Shown here: piece after piece, positions 4,797 through 6,779 of the stretch
Layout: each line of letters begins with the position of its first letter
Position numbering within the stretch: the first letter of the stretch is position 1
DNA from: an uncultured Oscillospiraceae bacterium
GTDB taxonomy: Bacteria > Bacillota > Clostridia > Oscillospirales > Acutalibacteraceae
DNA: 6,779 nt
Assembly: GCA_900546895.1 (NCBI GenBank)
Contig: UREO01000168.1
Location: 1-6,779, forward strand
Direction of reading: 5' to 3'
Notes under the pieces: generated by a model
Databases searched by the model: none
The model's input: the letters and a program-made list of their open reading frames with translations, nothing else
What the model was told of the DNA's origin: nothing
Translations under genes and position numbers: made by a program

Positions 4797-6779
4797 TTGG
4801 ATTGGCAGAGTCTTACAAAAGAAGAATGTGCAAAAAAAATTGGTACCAATATAAAGACGGGCCTGTCGCCGGCCCAGGCGGAAGAGCGCCGGAGCAGGTA
4901 CGGCCCGAACGAGCTGGAGCAGCCGAAAAAGAAGAGCGTTCTGCTGCGGTTTTTCGCGCAGTTTTCAGACTTTATGGTAATCATCCTGCTGGTGGCGGCC
5001 GGAATTTCGTTTGTGACTTCCTTTTTGCAGAAGGACAACGATTATATTGATTCCATCATCATTCTTGTAATCGTTACAGTGAACGCGATGATGGGCCTAA
5101 TACAGGAAAGCAGGGCGGAAAAATCGATCGAAGCGCTCAAAAAGATGTCCAGTCCGCACGCCCACGTGGTACGCGCGGGCTCGGAAGCGCTGATTGAGGC
5201 AAAGGACCTGGTTCCCGGCGATCTTGTCCTTCTGAACGCAGGCGATCTTGTCCCGGCCGATCTGCGGCTGACCGAAGCCGTCAACCTGAAAGCGGAGGAA
5301 AGCGCCCTGACCGGAGAAAGCCTGCCGAGTAGAAAGCGCGCCGACATGACCTGCTCCGCCAACACCCCTCTCGGCGACCGCCACAATTTGCTGTTTTCCT
5401 CAAGCTCCATTGCTTCGGGGCACGGCGCCGGTATCGTTACGGCGATCGGGATGGAAACACAGGTAGGGAAAATTGCGCATATGATCAACACCCAGTCGGC
5501 TCCCCAGACCCCGCTGCAGCGCAAGCTGGCCCAGACGGGGCGCTGGCTTGGAATCGGCGCCCTGGTCATTTGCTTTGTCATCTTTATTATGGGCCTGTTT
5601 CAGCACGTTCAACCATTGGAAATGTTTTTAATTGCCATCAGCCTGGCCGTGGCGGCGATTCCGGAGGGTCTTCCCGCGGTTGTCACCATTGTGCTGGCGA
5701 TCGGCGTACGCCGCATGGCGGCAAAAAGGAGTATTGTGCGGCGTATGCCCGCTGTGGAAACACTCGGCAGCGCCAGTGTGATCTGCTCCGATAAAACCGG
5801 TACCCTGACACAGAACCGGATGACCGTGGTGGAGCTGAGGGGCTCCGGCGGAACCGTCCCGATCCACTCGACTCAGGGGGATTTTCTTTTGAGCCTTGCA
5901 TCGCTCTGCTGCAACTGTACGGTCAGCGGGAGCACGATTCACGGCGACCCGACCGAAGCGGCGATCGTCTCTGCCGCTCCCACCGAAAAGAAACGGCTCG
6001 ACGGACAGTATCCCCGCGTAATGGAAATCCCGTTCAGCTCCGAGCGCAAGATGATGACGACCGTACACCGCCTGGGCGGCGGGCGTTACCGGATTATCAC
6101 CAAGGGCGCTCCCGACATCCTGTTCACGCACTGTACGGGCGGAGCGCCGCGGCAGAACGAGGAAATGGCTTCCCGCGCGCTGCGCGTCATCGGCGTTGCC
6201 TACCGGGATATCGACTTTCTGCCGGACCCGGACGAAGATATTGAACGCGGCCTGACCTTCTGCGGCCTGATCGGAATGATCGATCCGCCCCGTCCGCAGG
6301 TAAAGCCCGCTGTGGATTTATGCCGCAAGGCCGGCATCCGGCCCATTATGATCACCGGAGACCACGCCGCCACCGCGGCGGCGATTGCGAAGCAGCTCGG
6401 CATTATGGACGGAAAAAGCCGTGTCATCACCGGCACGGAGTTAGACAGACTCAGCCAGCAGGAGCTTGAAAAAAGGATCTACGACTACGCCGTGTTTGCC
6501 CGCGTCTCTCCGGAACACAAGGTACGCATCGTACGCGCGTTCCAGTCCCACGGCGAAGTGGTCGCCATGACGGGGGACGGCGTAAACGACGCCCCCGCGC
6601 TGCGCGCCGCGGACATCGGCTGTGCAATGGGCATTTCCGGCACTGACGTGGCCAAGGCGGCTTCGGATATGGTTCTGACGGATGATAACTTCGCAACGAT
6701 TGTGACCGCTGTACGCGAAGGCAGGGGCATTTACGAGAACATCCGAAAGACCGTGCATTTCCTGCTCAGCTGCAACATC
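4797..6779 (+). CDS. P2A-type cation-transporting P-type ATPase, probably calcium (3' truncated)
   Basis: ATP-driven cation pump of the inner membrane, related to SERCA and bacterial calcium ATPases. The first 661 residues are visible, of a usual length near 870-900. A cation-ATPase N-terminal region (about 1-50, ending RYGPNEL) precedes helices M1 (58-78) and M2 (85-104). The actuator domain has T172-G-E-S175. M3 (250-268) and M4 follow; M4 has AAIPEGLP, with E290 matching the SERCA calcium ligand E309. The phosphorylation motif is D332-K-T-G-T. KGAP (436-439), TGD (520-522) and TGDGVND (592-598) complete the catalytic core, and the window ends in M5 at HFLLSCNI. The TTG start follows from the ribosome binding site and the family-like N-terminus. 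The nucleotide-binding part looks short. Calcium is favoured by the PEGLP-type M4, but ligands in M5, M6 and M8 are outside the window, so specificity is inferred. The gene is divergent from PAP2. Confidence 0.94.
   Translation, partial: MDWQSLTKEECAKKIGTNIKTGLSPAQAEERRSRYGPNELEQPKKKSVLLRFFAQFSDFMVIILLVAAGISFVTSFLQKDNDYIDSIIILVIVTVNAMMGLIQESRAEKSIEALKKMSSPHAHVVRAGSEALIEAKDLVPGDLVLLNAGDLVPADLRLTEAVNLKAEESALTGESLPSRKRADMTCSANTPLGDRHNLLFSSSSIASGHGAGIVTAIGMETQVGKIAHMINTQSAPQTPLQRKLAQTGRWLGIGALVICFVIFIMGLFQHVQPLEMFLIAISLAVAAIPEGLPAVVTIVLAIGVRRMAAKRSIVRRMPAVETLGSASVICSDKTGTLTQNRMTVVELRGSGGTVPIHSTQGDFLLSLASLCCNCTVSGSTIHGDPTEAAIVSAAPTEKKRLDGQYPRVMEIPFSSERKMMTTVHRLGGGRYRIITKGAPDILFTHCTGGAPRQNEEMASRALRVIGVAYRDIDFLPDPDEDIERGLTFCGLIGMIDPPRPQVKPAVDLCRKAGIRPIMITGDHAATAAAIAKQLGIMDGKSRVITGTELDRLSQQELEKRIYDYAVFARVSPEHKVRIVRAFQSHGEVVAMTGDGVNDAPALRAADIGCAMGISGTDVAKAASDMVLTDDNFATIVTAVREGRGIYENIRKTVHFLLSCNI

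Noticed and set aside
5042..5581. Minus-strand open frame of 179 codons, plus others at 5628-6131 and 6441-6758
   Set aside because: All are antisense to the P-type ATPase, whose plus-strand frame is continuous from 4797 to the window end with every catalytic motif present.

Overview
The window looks like chromosomal DNA of an anaerobic, moderately GC-rich Firmicute, most likely a clostridial lineage such as the Oscillospiraceae. This rests on a rubredoxin / flavodiiron protein pair (typical of strict anaerobes), strong AGGAGG-type ribosome binding sites, a TTGACA-N17-TATACT promoter, and protein types common in Clostridia. The taxonomic placement is inference. I see no RNA gene, CRISPR array, insertion sequence or phage gene, and no gene-free stretch over 300 bases.

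Layout. Positions 1-1311 (+) hold the C-terminal part of an ABC transporter membrane protein whose start lies upstream of the window; a strong hairpin terminator follows at 1353-1383. Positions 1471-2199 (+) encode a TVP38/TMEM64 (VTT-domain) membrane protein whose best-supported start is a rare ATT codon behind a strong Shine-Dalgarno. It converges on a minus-strand unit; the two are separated only by a bidirectional terminator that overlaps both coding ends. The minus-strand unit is rubredoxin (3437-3592) followed by an FprA-type flavodiiron protein (2222-3412), driven by a near-consensus promoter whose -35 box overlaps the stop codon of the preceding gene. That preceding gene (3650-3895, minus) encodes an 81-residue protein resembling the DUF6514 type. 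Positions 3969-4069 are AT-rich intergenic DNA with no clear terminator. Then come a PAP2-family phosphatase (4070-4579, minus), a 102-bp imperfect palindrome containing a perfect 17-bp GC-rich hairpin (4614-4715), a small operator-like inverted repeat (4721-4743), and a divergent P2A-type (calcium-type) P-type ATPase starting at a TTG codon at 4797 and running off the end.

How the genes work together. The only clear functional unit is rubredoxin plus FprA: rubredoxin passes electrons to the flavodiiron protein, which reduces O2 to water or NO to N2O, protecting the anaerobe. The other genes are separate membrane functions: an ABC transporter, a VTT-domain lipid-related protein, a lipid phosphate phosphatase and a cation pump. 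They look like ordinary chromosomal neighbours rather than a defence island or a new multi-gene system. The points most worth a second look are the ATT start, the palindromic element, the unknown small protein and the short nucleotide-binding domain of the ATPase.
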